Below, piece after piece: positions 11,517 to 22,360 of a stretch of 64,000 bases of DNA (the first letter of the stretch is position 1; the number at the start of each line of letters is the position of its first letter). Below the pieces are notes generated by a model that saw only the letters and a list, made by a program, of their open reading frames with translations, was not told where the DNA came from and did no database searches. The position numbers and the translations under genes were made by a program. This stretch comes from Cyrtodaria siliqua (taxonomy: Eukaryota > Mollusca > Bivalvia > Adapedonta > Hiatellidae): NCBI GenBank assembly GCA_037043455.1, contig JAWPHD010000291.1, forward strand, positions 12,501 to 76,500. The letters run 5' to 3'.

Positions 11517-14001
11517 TAAAGCCATAAAATAATATATCTGGTATTATTTTAATCTGCAAGTGACACAAATGTTTGACTTTGAATAGAAGTAGATGTGTAC
11601 TGGGTTATAACCTACAGGATAATTGTTTTGTAGTAAAGTAACCTTCAGGCAGTAGTTCCTTACCAAAGTGTTCATATTTATACTACTTATATATAAATGA
11701 ACATTATATAAACAAAATGGAATTTAAAACTCCAACATAAGTTTCTGCTAGTGTTAAAATATCACCTCCAACTAACAAATATAACTCAATTAATAAATTT
11801 ATATTCAAAGTCAACTAACCCTGGGTAACTACCTTATCTGCGACTTGAACTTTATCAAGTTAAAGTTTTAAAAACATACAACTCTAATTAACAGCCCACA
11901 TCCATATACCATAGTCCGTATTTGCTTCTAAAAACAGTAAAGCAGCGTATAACGGATCGCTGTACGAGGTACATGAAAGAAATTAGTATTGTAAATTGAT
12001 AATGTATCGCTCTGGAACACTGGAGAAACAAGTTCGGTCTTGATTTTAATAAAACATATTTGAAATTGAAGACAAAGGTTGATAAAATAATTCCTTTTAA
12101 ATCAACTTATAAATAGTCTACCTCGTTTTGTTTTAATATGGGTATGCACCTTTTTTGTCGTTATTTTCCAGATGTGTTAATGGCTCGGTTTGATCCTCTG
12201 TCTCAACGTTGCGAGTTATATAATCGACTCGATGACATAATGCTCTCTGTGCTGCCATTTGAGCAATTGCATATATATTGTATTACAAGCAAGATTTTAT
12301 GCAAGCGTAAAATAGCTGCCGAGAGAAAATAGCATTATTTCTGGTTAGGAACTGGGAACAAAGTTTAACATAATAACAGACCAAGTCACGGGTGTTAAAA
12401 CAATATTCAAAAAAAGACATTTTGAATCAAGGTGGGCGAATCCTTGACATGCCTTACAAATTGATTACATATTCACCTTTGAAGCACGACGTGCTAAAGT
12501 ACACATCAGCACAGAAATACAATTACCCACATGTATGGGATGCGTGCATTACAACACAGATAAACTGTTCATTGCTACCATGTGTATTTATAAGATTGCG
12601 TTATCAAAGTGAAAAAATGTAAAGAAACTATTCAATACTACCTTACCATGTGCAATTACTAAAGCAATATAAGAGTCAATTTACTGAATCTAAAACATGG
12701 GAATGTGGGGGATGGTTTCTCCAGTCGGATAGACGATTTTAAATACTATTCACAAACGCTATAGAGTGTAATATGTGTTTTTGATTAACACATTTGAAAC
12801 AAAATGCAGATTGTACATGTACTTGTATTTGAAATTTGTCAACACTCAATTTCAAAAGTAGATGAGAAACATGTTGAACAGGAACTTAACGTATCCAACC
12901 ACAAAAATCAAACCTACACCTCCACCCAAAATACACGCATCATTACTCTACCTTAATCGGATTCATTGCTTTCAGATTAAAATGAGATTAGATTTAACTC
13001 ATCAATCATTGTCTCAAGTACAATAACCATTACTGACTGTACCACTAGAATCGACGGATCTCATGTTTAGAATTACGTACTCTGGGATAGAGATCAGTTT
13101 TATATTTCTGGCGATATTGTGTTTCTGTTTGGCGCAGTGAGATATTATTAAGGAGTCGGTATCGGAGCAAAGCACACTATAGTATATTATATTCAATATC
13201 GTTATTATAGTGATGTTTTTCGATTTAAATCCGTACAAGTGTAAAACATAAAATTATCAAGTGTCTTTGTCTGCATCAATAGGCGAAGGAAAGGTCATTC
13301 AATTTCTAGCTCCGCACTCTATTGTCTATAGGTACCATACAAATTGACCATGTGCTCCAGGGTGTTTTAGATTTGTTTATAGGACTACATGTGCTTTTCT
13401 TATAGATGCAAATACATAGTTTACACCTTATTTGATCAACTGTCTAGGACGTATAAGCTGGACTGACAGCTCGGAACTATGTATTTAAGTAGTTATCCTG
13501 ATAACAACAGCCACACTTTACAACATGTGTACGACGTGTCTAAATATACTAACGACGAGGTATATATATACAACATAACTGGCTTTAACCAGCCACGCAA
13601 AACCCCAAAACTGATAGTCGAATGAAGGGTTACCAACGCATAATTCATTTTACGCATATTCAATCACGGGTATTTTAAGAACACTTGAATAAACCTATAC
13701 TTTTAATTGGCATAACAACATTATTATATGATTTAAACACCTCGATAGAGTTTTGATAAACAGTTTTGAAATTTAATTTGTATTTTGCGGGTTAGTTCCT
13801 TTAGGTTAAAAAACAACGTCCATAACTTATATCTACCTGTTTACAAAACGTTCTACCTATTATACATTCTGAAAATCGTAGTAATTCAGAAAATAACTCA
13901 TTCTACATTTTTCAATTTCTAGAGTTGATAAAGATGTTAAAATGTTAAATGTGTTTAACTGAAAGAAGTAGAGCACATGTTATGCAACTGTTTATCGCCA
14001 T
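11517..14001 (+). repeat. Macro-repeat block M, unit 1
   Basis: Long noncoding block paralogous to 58556-60480 over nearly its whole length, and in part to 31421-32390, 48736-49870 and 52640-53160. Anchors: AATTTAAAACTCCAACAT, GGTACATGAAAGAA, TGCGAGTTATATAATCGACT, GGTTTCTCCAGTCGGA, TAGAATTGACC-like GATCTCATGTTTAGAATT, CCATGTGCTCCA. Frames within it are short and not conserved between copies. Confidence 0.75.
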
Positions 14002-14440
14002 AGAGAAGGATAAAAATATCGAACAGGGAAAGCAGCATTCAAGGACGACAGTTAACCACAAAACACAAAAACAAACAAGCAAACAGACAAACGAAAAGGC
14101 AAAAGTAATAAATAATGCAAACCACATCTGGGGGTTTAAACCGGTTCTAGGGTGCACCAAACCTCACACGTACCCTACTGTCAACCCATTAAAACAGGAC
14201 ATTGTAAATAAAGAAATCCCCGCAATGATTAAATCTCTAACCAACAAGGCAGCATCAATAGGCAATATAAGTAAAACACAAATATGCTCGTGTAAATATA
14301 ATACAAAACAACAATAGCCTAGAAAGCCACAATGAAGGTACTCAATGACTTGGCAGAAGCCAGAGCAACAAGAGAATAAACCATTAAGGGCACGACAGGA
14401 AAGATTATAGACAAACATCAAACGCCACCGTCCCAATGGG
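14002..14440 (-). mobile_element. 5'-truncated PLE-like insertion with empty site
   Basis: 439-bp reverse-strand PLE 3' fragment ending at the complement of CCCATTGGGAC. It interrupts block M between TTTATCGCCAT and GGTTAACC. The empty form is at about 60450-60465 (GCCATGTGTTAACC) and also at 32.1 kb. The long frames on both strands here are accidental. Confidence 0.8.
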
Positions 14441-14462
14441 CGGTTAACCTTTGTGACAAAAA

Positions 14463-15582
14463 CAGCCAGCAACACAGTCGGGCCGATGTCAAACCGATAT
14501 TGTAATCTATATCGGCCCAACGTCGTTTTTTTTATCTCGAGCAGACCTATATTTGCAACACGTTTTGATGCCGGTCCGACATCGGTTAGTATATCTGCCC
14601 GACATAGAAATGTTATTGAACCCATGGCTATCCGACATAGAAAAGATGTTCAAAGGATGGCTTTCTGGCCATTGTCCATGGTCGAGTGCAACACAACTTT
14701 ATTTAATAAAAAAATCCCTTTGAATAGTACAGATTGTTTACTTTATGCAGAAGACATCGACATAGAAGGCAAATAATGAACAGAAATATATTTTTATTTA
14801 GAAGATATGAGAAGTCGCGAAAACAAATGACAATTCTACATACAATGATTAAAGCAACTGTTTACATAAAACGTTTATAATGATTTGTGTAAATATATAA
14901 TATATCGAAGTTCCTCACATTAAAACCAATAAATATTGCGATACAAGTGAAGAAAATGGTAAAAATAGCTTTCATCACTTTCGTTTGGCTTTGTCTGGTG
15001 TTTTGAAAGGCGCAATTTTCTGTTTATCATTTTCGCAGTGAATATTGCGCAACCACTTTCATTGGTTGAAATTCGTTTGTTTTAAGGAAAATTCTTAAGT
15101 GCCATGATCATAAGCAAACAATGTTTGTGCCTTCCGCCCATTATCAATAATTCGCCTGAATAATCGTCTACATTTAAAACAGTCATTTTTGGGGATTTAA
15201 AGGGAATTTATATGACACGATATCGGACCGACATGAAAACAACGTCGGCCCAATATTGAAAATCTCTGAAGAGAAGATAACTGCAGACATGACTCTCTAA
15301 TCACCCTTATTAATAACATGATATCGGCCCATCGTTGGCCCGATATTGATTATTGCTTAAACAAATATATATTTATTACTATTCATAAATATTTTAAAAG
15401 AAATGAACTTATAATAATTTATTGCAATAGTTGCTTGCAATAAATGTCTAGTTTTTAAAAATATTTTACCAAAATTATTTCAATATGGGTACAACATCGG
15501 TCCAACATCAATCTAATGTTGGCATATTTAGCCGATATTCCGCTCTTCACCCGATATCTTCCCGATATCAGAGTGCTAGCTG
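14463..15582. mobile_element. Nonautonomous hAT-like element
   Basis: 1,120-bp insertion with short imperfect terminal inverted repeats, CAGCCAGCAAC at the left and CAGCTAGCACT (complement) at the right. Both ends are rich in subterminal ATATCGG/CCGATAT and CGGCCCAA motifs on either strand. The empty site GGGACAAAGAGAC-TTGTG is present at 32118 and 49740. Flanks are GACAAAAA and GGAAGAGA, compatible with a degraded 8-bp duplication. CAG-type termini, 8-bp duplication and subterminal repeats are hAT habits; no transposase remains, so the superfamily is tentative. A paralogous copy sits at the same site at 60483. Confidence 0.65.
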
Positions 15583-16091
15583 GGAAGAGACATGTGTACA
15601 TACAATACCATCTTGATTTGAAGAAAAATAACAGCGGACTGGAAATAATCGAAAATCAAAATGCATGCGTTTTTAAATGTACTTCGAATAGTACATATTG
15701 GAACTGACAGAGCTCATTTACTTCATATACTTTATGTTGCATATTGCTGCATTTAGAGCGGAATTTTTCTCAAAATCAACAACAAAACAGATAAACACGA
15801 CAATCACAACTATAAAACGTCACGTGTGAAAGGAAATTGTTTCGCATAATGAAAAAGCACTCTGAGTGAGTGCCAGAGCTAATTATATAGTAATGTTGTA
15901 TTTGAATGGGGTCAGACTGGGTCAGAATAATACGAAAACATCATGCTTATACATGACAGGCTTTGTGATATATACACTATGTGAGTGCTAGAGCCAATTA
16001 TACAGTAATGTTGTATTTTAATGGGGTCAGAATGTGTCAGCATCCAATTCCCACACATCAAGTGCATACATGACAGGCTTTGTGATATATA
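15583..16091 (+). repeat. Macro-repeat block N, unit 1
   Basis: Matches 61620-61994, 32130-32565 and 49740-50075. Anchors: GTGTACATACAATACC, CAAAATCAAC, AAACGTCACGTGTGAAAGG, GAAAAAGCACT, TGACAGGCTTTGTGATATA. The middle holds a second copy of the last 110 bp (15850-15975 versus 15976-16091). Interrupted after 16091 by a mariner. Confidence 0.75.
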
Positions 16092-17606
16092 CCAGGGTTG
16101 ATCAAAAAGTACGTAGACTTTTGCCATAACACATTTATTCGTGTAGAAGCATGAACCCTGTTGTAAGTGTACATTAACATACATTTTTTATTGTGAATAT
16201 ATACATCTTTCTTGAGTATGTTGTCATAGTAACCCATTGACAGCAGTGCGGTGCTGTCCAAAATTGACTTTGAGTTTTTAAATTTTAAATAATTTTATAA
16301 AGATTCTTTAAATGAAATATTGTGCAAATTTTATGAAATTACGTGTGCTGTAGGCGTAACTTGATGACGTCATACAGGCGGATTTTAAACGTCACTGGCA
16401 TTTCCGTTTTGTAGAAACATATTGCAAACAAATGAGTGTCAATTTTACATGAGCCCACACAATGACGTCAAATCAATTTACAGGAGAACGCATGATTATC
16501 AAGTTTAGCATGAATCTGGGGGAAAACACCCACACAGACGATAGAAATGATTCAAAAAGCCGTTGTTAAACCAGCTGTTTGTCGTACACTTGTTTTCAAA
16601 TGGCGCACACGTTGTAAGGAGGGTAGAGATACGCTAGATGACGTGGTAGAAAGATGTTGGTAGATTTGACGCTGATTGAATCCGTGCAGACAGGCGTCTT
16701 ACTGTTCGTGATATAACAGAAACTGTCGGCTGTAGTTATGGGACAGTTCAAACAATATTAACAGAATAACTTCATATGAATAACGGGTGTGCGAGATGGG
16801 TGCCTCGGCTGTTAACACAGGATGACACAGATATTAGAGTTAGAACTTCAATGACGTTTTTACAGCGCTACAGTAAAGAAGGCGAATCCTTTCTGGATAT
16901 AATAATAACAACTGACGAAACATGGCTATGGTTTTATGACCCTGAAACAAAACTCCAATCGTCAATGTGGACAACTCCGTCAAAATCGCCACCAAAAAAA
17001 ACGGGGTGAGGGAAACACATGTTTATCTTCTTCATGGACAGAAATGCAATGCTTCTTTGCCATGCGGTGCCCGAAAACAAGACTGTAAATGCTGCATTGT
17101 ATTCAAAGGTATTTACTTAATTTACGTTTATAAAAAAATAAGTAAACAAATATCCTTTACATTTCTTTCGTCATAATTATAAATACAAATACTCTCGTTA
17201 ATAAAAAAAAATCCGATTTTCAGGTTTATTTTACGAAGAGATCTTGTTTAAACGTTAAGGTAAATACGGCCGAATATTGATTAAATTGGATTGAAAGAAT
17301 TGAAAAATGTGTAGCATGTCATGGTGACTATATCGAAAAGATATACTGCTTGGTAATAACGCAGCTGACGTAATCAACGTGATCAACATAACGTAATGTC
17401 AGATATGGACGTGTTGGTGATCTGTGGTACGTCCACATACCTTGCGGAAACGGACATGGGACACTTGTTTTTCACATAAAAGTTTCGAAAATGTTCAATA
17501 TGATAGATTACAGATTGAGTTTTTGTTGTATTTTTTGTTTTACAATTATACGGCTAAAAATAAACTGCTCATGGCAAAGGTCTACGTATTTTGTTATCAA
17601 CCCTCG
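16092..17606 (+). mobile_element. mariner-family DNA transposon, decayed
   Basis: 1,515-bp element with terminal inverted repeats of about 30 bp (GGGTTGATCAAAAAGTACGT at the left; the complement of the right end reads GGGTTGATAACAAAATACGT). It is flanked by TA at 16090-16091 and 17607-17608. Paralogous block N at 32540-32565 and 50040-50060 keeps the uninterrupted GATATATACACTACAG, proving the TA duplication. It carries a broken transposase on the plus strand. Confidence 0.9.
16470..17500 (+). pseudogene. mariner transposase pseudogene
   Basis: Cut-and-paste transposase remnant spread over all three frames. In order I see an N-terminal helix-turn-helix piece (FKWRTRCKEGRDTLDD, about 16597-16644), a second one with a DRRLTVRDITETVG-like stretch (about 16688-16730), then WVPRLLTQDD, and ITTDETWLWFYDPETK (about 16906-16953). 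The last contains the first catalytic aspartate in the family's DETW context, followed by FMDRNAMLLCHAVPEN (about 17032-17080). A possible RPHT remnant (about 17433) would mark the second catalytic region, displaced by roughly 230 bp of extra AT-rich DNA. The D34D region containing the third aspartate is not found. Frameshifts and stops make it inactive. Confidence 0.85.
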
Positions 17607-18072
17607 TACACTACAGATAATGTATAATAATGCCTTTATCTATGACAGTGCCATTGTGCTTGGGCGCTGAGATTTTTATAGGACTTTTTTGTCATTCCTG
17701 TATGACGAAAAGTGAAATTGGAAGATGTCTCTTCTCACGTTTTAATATAGAAAGAATTTCATTCATTACCAGTCAAACAAGCAATTTCAATGCGTAAACA
17801 GCAAATTAAAATGGTGTCAATGACTGGGCAATAAATCTCGTACGTCAGGTTGATATGTGTGGCGGTAAAAAAAATAAATATAACGTCTACGCTAAACACA
17901 GAACAAGTATTTTTAAACAAACTTATTTTCTCTCATATACTAAAGGCGACCGAGCGCAAATGTCGAACAAAAATCTAACATTCACTAATGAAAAAAAAGT
18001 CCTTTCATAAATAGGGTCACATTTTGTTACTATGGTTCTTAATGCAGCGAACATAATCATTATCTTATTATT
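17607..18072 (+). repeat. Macro-repeat block N end and block B, unit 1
   Basis: Resumes with TACACTACAGATAATG after the mariner, then block B (GACAGTGCCATTGTGCTTGG). Positions 17770-18072 align closely with 34574-34885 (AGTCAAACAAGCAATTTC, AAAGGCGACCGAGCGCAAAT, GCGAACATAATCATTATC). Similarity to that copy stops near 18072 and resumes only at 25390, which defines a 7.3-kb insertion. Confidence 0.8.
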
Positions 18073-18078
18073 GTTCTA

Positions 18079-18144
18079 CGCAAAGTAAGAATATGGACGA
18101 TTCCGGAATTGCTCTGCGCAATGTAAGAATTCTTAAAATGTGCA
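18079..18144 (+). repeat. 66-bp inverted repeat, left arm
   Basis: Inverted partner of 23555-23620 with five mismatches over 66 bp. It has palindromic cores TTCCGGAA and AGAATTCT and starts CGCAAAGTAAGAATATGG. Weaker similarity (TGTTNTNCGC) extends the arm outwards to about 18073. Diverged repeats of TTCCGGAATTGCGCA follow to about 18185. Confidence 0.85.
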
Positions 18145-19430
18145 ATGATTCCGGAATTGCGCAGGACTATTCCGGAATTGCGCAAGGGGTTAAATATATA
18201 AACCACGCATTAAGTGTCTCTTTGCACAATTTGAGAATATTTTGCGCAAAGTAAGAATATGTGTTATGATATGTATAGGAAGATGCTAATTTTAAACCTA
18301 CTTATATTTCATTTTATTATGCTTATTTTGCTTCACCCATCTGCTACGAACATATGTTTTACAGTTAAGTATCGCGTATGATTAACATAAACTAAATTGT
18401 TTACAAAACAATTTGAAGTCCTTAACGTCAACAATACTTTCCAGCTTCCATAATATTTGGTAAGAAAATTCAATTGAACTATTTTTAATTATTTCAAACG
18501 AGGTTGCATGACAATGCACTTTAATAAAAGTACATTATTTGCCCATTTAATTACGTTTCACCTACACAGGCTAAAGTTTCTGCATATCAAAGAAAACTAT
18601 GTATTACTACCTAATATGTTGGAATAATTAAGTAAGACGGTTCTATCTGTTTAATCTAAAATCACTCTTTCATTGTCTTTTCATGAAAACAATAAGTTGG
18701 TATAGATATAATCAACGTGTTGCTGTCGTTTAAAAACGCGACTTTGACTTGCAACATTATTTAGATATAGATGAAGAGAAAACAATGAAAATAATTCTCG
18801 GCATATTTAGATTGTCTTCACACAACCTCGACATAGGAAGAGGAAATCAAGAAAATCATAGAAAGGAAAGAATAATGCAAACTTTAACATATGAATTTTA
18901 TTGAAAAAGCTCGTGCGTCCTTTTTATAAACCACTTATTGCTTGTGTGTCCTTTTCATGAGTTAATCTGATATAAAACAAAAAGAAAAGAAAGGAAAAAA
19001 TAAATTTAAGTGATAGTTTTAAACAAGTAATCTTTTTTTTTTCAGTAAAACACGTTTTGAAATATGTTTTTATTGTGGAAATATCTGTTATAATTTAGAC
19101 CAGGCTTTCGTTTCCCAAATGTTCTCAAAGAAGTGAAAACGGGGTTGGCCGGGGTATTAAATAAACAGTAATTTCGGTTTAAAAGGCCTGTATATTGAAC
19201 AATTAATTGAACTTCTTTTCGCTTTCTTACAGTTGTGTTTTGTTCTTTAGCGTTTTTATAGGTTAACATTATAACAATTAATAATAATAATTTGTAAATA
19301 TGTAAATAAAAAAAATATTAAAAAAACACGAAGACACCGCGAACTAAAAGAATTAAGCATTTTCAACTATAAATTAAATATTTTGAAATACGCATATATT
19401 GTCGTCATTAAGTAGGAAAAAGGCTTTCTA
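18145..19430. other. Interior of nested block, mostly unassigned
   Basis: Follows the left arm and has no recognised gene. A reverse-strand partial T-family MITE core lies near 19080-19215 (GGCCAACCCC and AAACCGAAATTA on the complement). The 75-codon frame over it is spurious. Confidence 0.45.
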
Positions 19431-19856
19431 TTTTCTAGAGCTTGTACTCGAGTTGAGGACTTTAATATTCGTAATATTTGTATAACTAAAAAGTTACTCA
19501 GTCAGGGTTACCGTTACCATAAACTTCGTAAAACCTTTGCAAAATGTTATTATTGTAACCCTGATCTTCTTTCCAAATATAAATATAATTTAAGGACTCT
19601 TCTACGACAAGGACTATCACAACCTGACTTCTATGGTGATGTGATTTATAAACTTCGTAAGATTCTTGGTCATGATCACTTCCATACTATCTTTGTTAAA
19701 CTTGTTAGAACGTTTATCAAAAGAGGTTATGACCCTATCATTTTGCAACGTACTGCATGCTTGGTGGTGGACCCTTTAACAGTTCGCCACTATGCTTTCC
19801 TCTTTAATTGTACGATAACCGGACAGGCTGTGGACCCTATGATGACGCCTACCTAA
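19431..19856 (+). pseudogene. PLE-like reverse transcriptase, C-terminal part
   Basis: About 142 codons in one frame encode the C-terminal region downstream of the reverse transcriptase core. In order: ACTRVEDFNIRN, LLSQGYRYHKLRKTF, LLRQGLSQPDFYGDVIYKLR, then RTACLVVDPLTVRHYAFLFN and DPMMTPT before the stop at 19854-19856. This region is characteristic of a retroelement protein abundant in mollusc genomes, which I place with Penelope-like elements. I see no GIY-YIG endonuclease. The 5' end is truncated inside the protein at the same ACTRV point at which the 25.18-kb copy resumes. The frame is open but lacks the catalytic core, so it is a fragment. Confidence 0.7.
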
Positions 19857-20333
19857 AGCCCATTGGGACGGTGGCGTTTGATGTTTGTCTATGATCTTTC
19901 TTGTCGTGCCCTTAATGGTTTATTCTCTTACTGCTCTGGCTTCTGCCAAGTCATTGAGTACCTTCATTGTGGCTTTCTAGGCTATTGTTTTTTTGTATTA
20001 TATTTACACGAGCATATTTGTGTTTTACTTATATTGCCTATTGATGCTGCCTTGTTTGTTAGAGATTAAATCATGACGGGGATTTCTTTATTTACACTGT
20101 CCTGTTTTAATGGGATAACAGTAGGGTAAGTGTGAGGTTTGGTGCACCCTAGAACCGGTTTACACCCCCAGTGGCCTTTTTATAAGCCTTTTGTGTTTGT
20201 GATGTCGTTTGCATTTATTATTGCTTTTGCCTTCTTGTTTGTCTGTTTGCGTGTTTGTTTCTGTGTTTTGTGGTTGACTGTTCTCCTTGTATGCTACTTT
20301 CCCTGTCCGATCTCTTTATCTTGCTTTCTAATA
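19857..20333 (+). mobile_element. PLE-like element 3' region
   Basis: Noncoding 3' sequence following the ORF stop, ending with the signature CCCTGTCCGATCTCTTTATC. It gives the reference order for the other fragments: CCCATTGGGACGGTGGCG, TCTTGTCGTGCCCTTAATGG, TTTACACTGTCCTGTTTTA, GTGCACCCTAGAACCGGTTT, TTGTGTTTGTGATGTCGTTT, GTGGTTGACTGT. It lacks the GTTCCAAGGCGG stretch, so it carries an internal deletion of about 50 bp. Short frames occur but are not conserved. Confidence 0.75.
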
Positions 20334-20723
20334 TGATAGCATTTATTTAACATTTCTTCTAGCTAGTTAAATTATTTAACTTTCACCGATTCCAATATGT
20401 TAGTATACGTCAATAAATTATGGCGAAATAATTATATTTGATTTAAACATATTTCATTTTTCATTTCCTTTATTGTGATTGGCTAATTAAACAAAAGGGC
20501 GTATCTCATTGCATTTAAACAATATGATTGACCAACATGTCTCAGGGCCACACGTAATTGGAAGGGTGACGGAGCGGCGCGTGGACTGCTTCACACCTTT
20601 TAACAACATTACACACACACTCTCTTAACAGTGTGAAGTTTGTTTAATTTGGTCCATTATGTACCGATCATATATAAATTGACAAAAGGACTGTTAATCG
20701 AACGTTGTATTTAACTATTATTA
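20334..20723. other. Unassigned sequence
   Basis: No family recognised. Contains a short CA-rich run near 20610-20625. Confidence 0.4.
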
Positions 20724-20972
20724 CATTACATGGTCATGTAAAAAAAAAAAAAATCCTTTAAGCGATGGGGAAGCTTATATTACTCAGTTTTACAATGTAT
20801 ATTTTCGACAATATAAACATATATAAAACACAAAAATCGATAACCTGTTTAAAATTATAAGTTAAATGTTTTAATTAATTTTAAAATATGCAGGTTTTTA
20901 AACCGAAATTAAGGTTTTATATCATACCCCGTGTTAGACGGGTTATGGCAGTTAATTTCCGGCCACGTAATG
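20724..20972 (+). mobile_element. T-family MITE
   Basis: 249-bp copy of the element also at 29443-29723 and 47066-47346. Ends are inverted, CATTACATGG at the left and the complement CATTACGTGG at the right. The interior shares TTTAAGCGATNGG, AAGCTTATATTA, GATAACCTGTTTAAAA and AAATTAAGGTTTTAT. Confidence 0.7.
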
Positions 20973-21180
20973 ATATTAATGTTGAATACAATTATGATAT
21001 ATTATATGGTTTTGTTTAATGTTGCATGTATTTCGAAATATTTTTAAACATATTTAACATATTTAGTATTGTTTCATACGAACATGGATATACAGGTACG
21101 TAGTATGTAGATCTATGATACGAAAGCTACATTATTGATGTAATGTAATGAGTACGTAGGCATATTACGAAAGCATTTAG

Positions 21181-21749
21181 AGAGTACGGGGACATATTAT
21201 GTAAGGATATAAGGGGTATTCATGGGGTTATAATATATGAGTATACAGAGAGTACGGGGACATATTATGTAAGGATATAAGGGGTATACATGCGGTTATA
21301 ATATATAAGTATACAGAGAGTACGGGGACATATTATGTAAGGATATAAGGGGTATACATGCGGTTATAATATATAAGTATACAGAGAGTACGGGGACATA
21401 TTATGTAAGGATATAAGGGGTATACATGCGGTTATAATATATAAGTATACAGAGAGTACGGGGACATATTATGTAAGGATATAAGGGGTATACATGCGGT
21501 TATAATATATAAGTATACAGAGAGTACGGGGACATATTATGTAAGGATATAAGGGGTATACATGCGGTTATAATATATAAGTATACAGAGAGTACGGGGA
21601 CATATTATGTAAGGATATAAGGGGTATACATGCGGTTATAATATATAAGTATACAGAGAGTACGGGGACATATTATGTAAGGATATAAGGGGTATACATG
21701 CGGTTATAATATATGAGTATACAGAGAGTACGGGGACATATTATGTAAG
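21181..21749 (+). repeat. 68-bp minisatellite, eight full copies
   Basis: Units start at 21181, 21249, 21317 and so on at exact 68-bp spacing to 21725, nearly identical. The core is AGAGTACGGGGACATATTAT followed by GTAAGGATATAAGGGG and TATACATGCGGTTATAATAT. The first unit and the last are slightly diverged. Confidence 0.95.
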
Positions 21750-22115
21750 GATATAGAGGGTATGGGACATATTATGTAAGGATATAGAGGGTATGGGACA
21801 TATTATGTAAGGATATAGAGGGTATGGGACATATTATGTAAGGATATAGAGGGTATGGGACATATTATGTAAGGATATAGAGGGTATGGGACATATTATG
21901 TAAGGATATAGAGGGTATGGGACATATTATGTAAGGATATAGAGGGTATGGGACATATTATGTAAGGATATAGAGGGTATGGGACATATTATGTAAGGAT
22001 ATAGAGGGTATGGGACATATTATGTAAGGATATAGAGGGTATGGGACATATTATGTAAGGATATAGAGGGTATGGGACATATTATGTAAGGATATAGAGG
22101 GTATGGGACATATTT
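21750..22115 (+). repeat. 31-bp minisatellite, about twelve copies
   Basis: Starts at 21750, 21781, 21812 to 22091, eleven full units and a partial. The unit is GATATAGAGGGTATGGG plus ACATATTATGTAAG. It shares GGGACATATTATGTAAGG with the preceding 68-bp unit and so derives from it by loss of about 37 bp. Confidence 0.95.
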
Positions 22116-22360
22116 AGCGTATGGGGATATAGTTATCATTTAAGTATAATATCCACATACCCTATATATCACTATATAATATGTTCCCATACCCTCTATA
22201 TTATACAGAGGGTATGCAGATATATTACATAAGGATATATAAGGTATGGGGATATGATATGTAAGGATATATAGGGTATGGGATAACATATTATATTATG
22301 ATAAGTGTATAGAGAGTGCGTTGACATATTATATAAGGATATATATGAGATATGGAATGC
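22116..22360. repeat. Degenerate, partly inverted minisatellite flank
   Basis: Diverged units continue. One stretch (about 22150-22200) carries the unit in inverse orientation, giving a hairpin with arms CATACCCTCT and AGAGGGTATG around 22189-22217. The 70-codon reverse frame here is a repeat artefact. Confidence 0.8.

Noticed and set aside
14164..14776. Overlapping 153-, 122- and 107-codon frames
   Set aside because: Lie in PLE 3' sequence and in the end of the hAT-like element; not preserved in the 60.5-kb or 11.2-kb copies.
21181..22115. CRISPR-like array
   Set aside because: Units are direct head-to-tail repeats with no unique spacers, in eukaryotic DNA.
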